Positions 63,071-64,000 of a stretch of DNA of 64,000 bases are shown here, piece by piece. The notes under the pieces were generated by a model. It searched no databases, was not told where the DNA came from, and was given only the letters and a program-made list of their open reading frames with translations. Position numbers and translations under genes: made by a program. This stretch comes from Oleomonas cavernae (lineage in GTDB: Bacteria > Pseudomonadota > Alphaproteobacteria > Zavarziniales > Zavarziniaceae), in NCBI RefSeq assembly GCF_003590945.1, contig NZ_QYUK01000011.1:1-64000 (forward strand), read 5' to 3'. The first letter of the stretch is position 1, and every line of letters begins with the position of its first letter.

Positions 63071-63212
63071 GATGGCGCGGATCATGCCCAAAAGGGGCAC
63101 CGGCTTCACGCGCTATTATTGCGGGCGGCCCTGCTCCACCCCGAACGGGGGGAGGGCACCGGCCCGGCGATATGCCTCGCTGTCGGCCAAAACAAGGGCG
63201 AGGGAGGCGAGA

Positions 63213-64000
63213 ATGCGCCGGGACATCGAGTTCAAGACAGAGGACGGCATTACCCTGCGTGGCTGGCTCTACCCCGCCCAAGGTGTCACCGGCCCGGCGC
63301 CCACGGTGGTCATGGCCCACGGTTTCTCCGCCGTGAAGGAAATGTACCTCGACGATTTCGCCGCCCACTTCGCCGCCAACGGCCTCGCCTGCCTGGTCTA
63401 CGACCACCGGAACCTGGGCGCGAGCGACGGCACCCCGCGCGGCCATATCGATCCTCAAGGGCAGATCAGTGGCTACCGCGATGCCATCACCTTCGCCGGC
63501 TCCCTGGTCGAGGTCGACGCGGGCCGCATCGGCATCTGGGGCTCCAGCTATTCCGGCGGCCATGTCCTGGTGGTCGCGGCGATCGACCGACGCGTGAAAT
63601 GCGTCGTCTCCCAAGTGCCGCTGGTCGCCGGCCTGGAAAATGCCCGGCGCCTGATCCGGGCCGACCATTGGGTGGGCCTGCGCGGCAATTTCGATGCCGA
63701 CCGCCAGGCCCGCTATGCCGGCGATCCGCCCGGCCGCATCCCGGTCACGGCGCCGGAGGGCGAACCCTGCGCCCTGCCCACGGCCGACACCTGGGCCTTC
63801 TTCCAGGGCTATCGTGCCCAGCACCCAGTCACCACCTGGGTGAACGAGGTGACCGTCCATTCGATCGAACTCTTCACCGAATACGAACCCGGCGCCTATA
63901 TCCCCCGCATTTCGCCCACGCCGCTGCTGATGGTGGTGGCCCGTGACGACCACCTCACCCCTGCCGACATGACCACCGCGGCCTACGAGACGGCGCACGA
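63213..64000 (+). CDS. Alpha/beta hydrolase (S15/dienelactone-hydrolase-like), 3' end outside window
   Basis: The 262 visible residues carry a complete serine-hydrolase core: HGFSAVKEMYLDDFA (oxyanion strand), the nucleophile Ser in GIWGSSYSGGHVLV and a probable catalytic Asp in VVARDDHLTPA. The catalytic His is beyond the edge. It resembles X-Pro dipeptidyl-peptidase-like or esterase members. ATG 63213 is preceded by GAGGGAGGCGAGA. Substrate unknown. Confidence 0.88.
   Translation, partial: MRRDIEFKTEDGITLRGWLYPAQGVTGPAPTVVMAHGFSAVKEMYLDDFAAHFAANGLACLVYDHRNLGASDGTPRGHIDPQGQISGYRDAITFAGSLVEVDAGRIGIWGSSYSGGHVLVVAAIDRRVKCVVSQVPLVAGLENARRLIRADHWVGLRGNFDADRQARYAGDPPGRIPVTAPEGEPCALPTADTWAFFQGYRAQHPVTTWVNEVTVHSIELFTEYEPGAYIPRISPTPLLMVVARDDHLTPADMTTAAYETAH

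Overview
This is a GC-rich, densely coding stretch from a Proteobacterium, most likely an Alphaproteobacterium. That reading rests on GC-rich third positions, several short palindromic repeat families in the gaps, AzlCD, TetR, MerR (LiuR-type) and HxlR regulators, a TonB receptor, and a very large load of acyl-CoA enzymes. No rRNA, tRNA, CRISPR array, insertion sequence or prophage was seen. Genus-level placement is not possible from the sequence alone.

Layout. 1-5.0 kb: a DUF1329/DUF1302 outer-membrane pair, then a truncated SDR and an acyl-CoA dehydrogenase. The junction at about 3,089 has removed the 5' ends of both the DUF1302 gene and the SDR. 5.0-8.4 kb: a compact second-messenger cassette (periplasmic FecR-domain protein, Crp/Fnr regulator, CHASE2-adenylate cyclase) behind a perfect CRP-type palindrome. 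8.7-12.2 kb: a 1,181-residue RTX protein with about nine super-repeats. 12.4-17.4 kb: a minus-strand catabolic operon (phosphotransferase, SDR, acyl-CoA dehydrogenase, alcohol dehydrogenase) facing a TetR regulator. 17.4-25.2 kb: small regulators and enzymes, AzlCD and a HerA-like ATPase. 25.3-29.8 kb: an AraC regulator facing a tightly overlapping four-gene operon that looks like steroid or sterol A-ring chemistry. 30.0-31.0 kb: a decayed antitoxin and an AT-rich orphan gene, probably an acquired patch. 31.1-40.7 kb: a LiuR-type MerR regulator and a beta-oxidation block (three acyl-CoA dehydrogenases, thiolase, FadB-like fusion) ending in a strong terminator. 41-47.5 kb: TonB receptor, thioesterase, GST, HAD phosphatase and another acyl-CoA dehydrogenase. 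47.7-49.1 kb: two tandem DUF4412 secreted proteins behind two CRP-like palindromes. 49.3-53.8 kb: a minus-strand lipid operon (thiolase-like, NUDIX, MaoC hydratase, M14 deacylase) with a third LiuR-like site. 54-64 kb: a phosphoesterase, a single-chain acyl-CoA carboxylase, an AbrB-type membrane protein, a RlaP-type nucleotidyltransferase, a DUF2855/HxlR pair, a DTW-domain enzyme and a partial alpha/beta hydrolase.

Taken together, six acyl-CoA dehydrogenases, two thiolase-type proteins, FadB, MaoC, an acyl-CoA carboxylase and a thioesterase suggest an organism living on fatty acids, branched acids or steroid-like compounds. A MerR regulator links at least two of the clusters.

A caution on sequence quality: at least six genes carry a single-base contraction in a short G or C run, and restoring one base restores the family sequence each time. 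This looks more like systematic sequencing error than six pseudogenes. Those genes are annotated here as if restored, with the site given.
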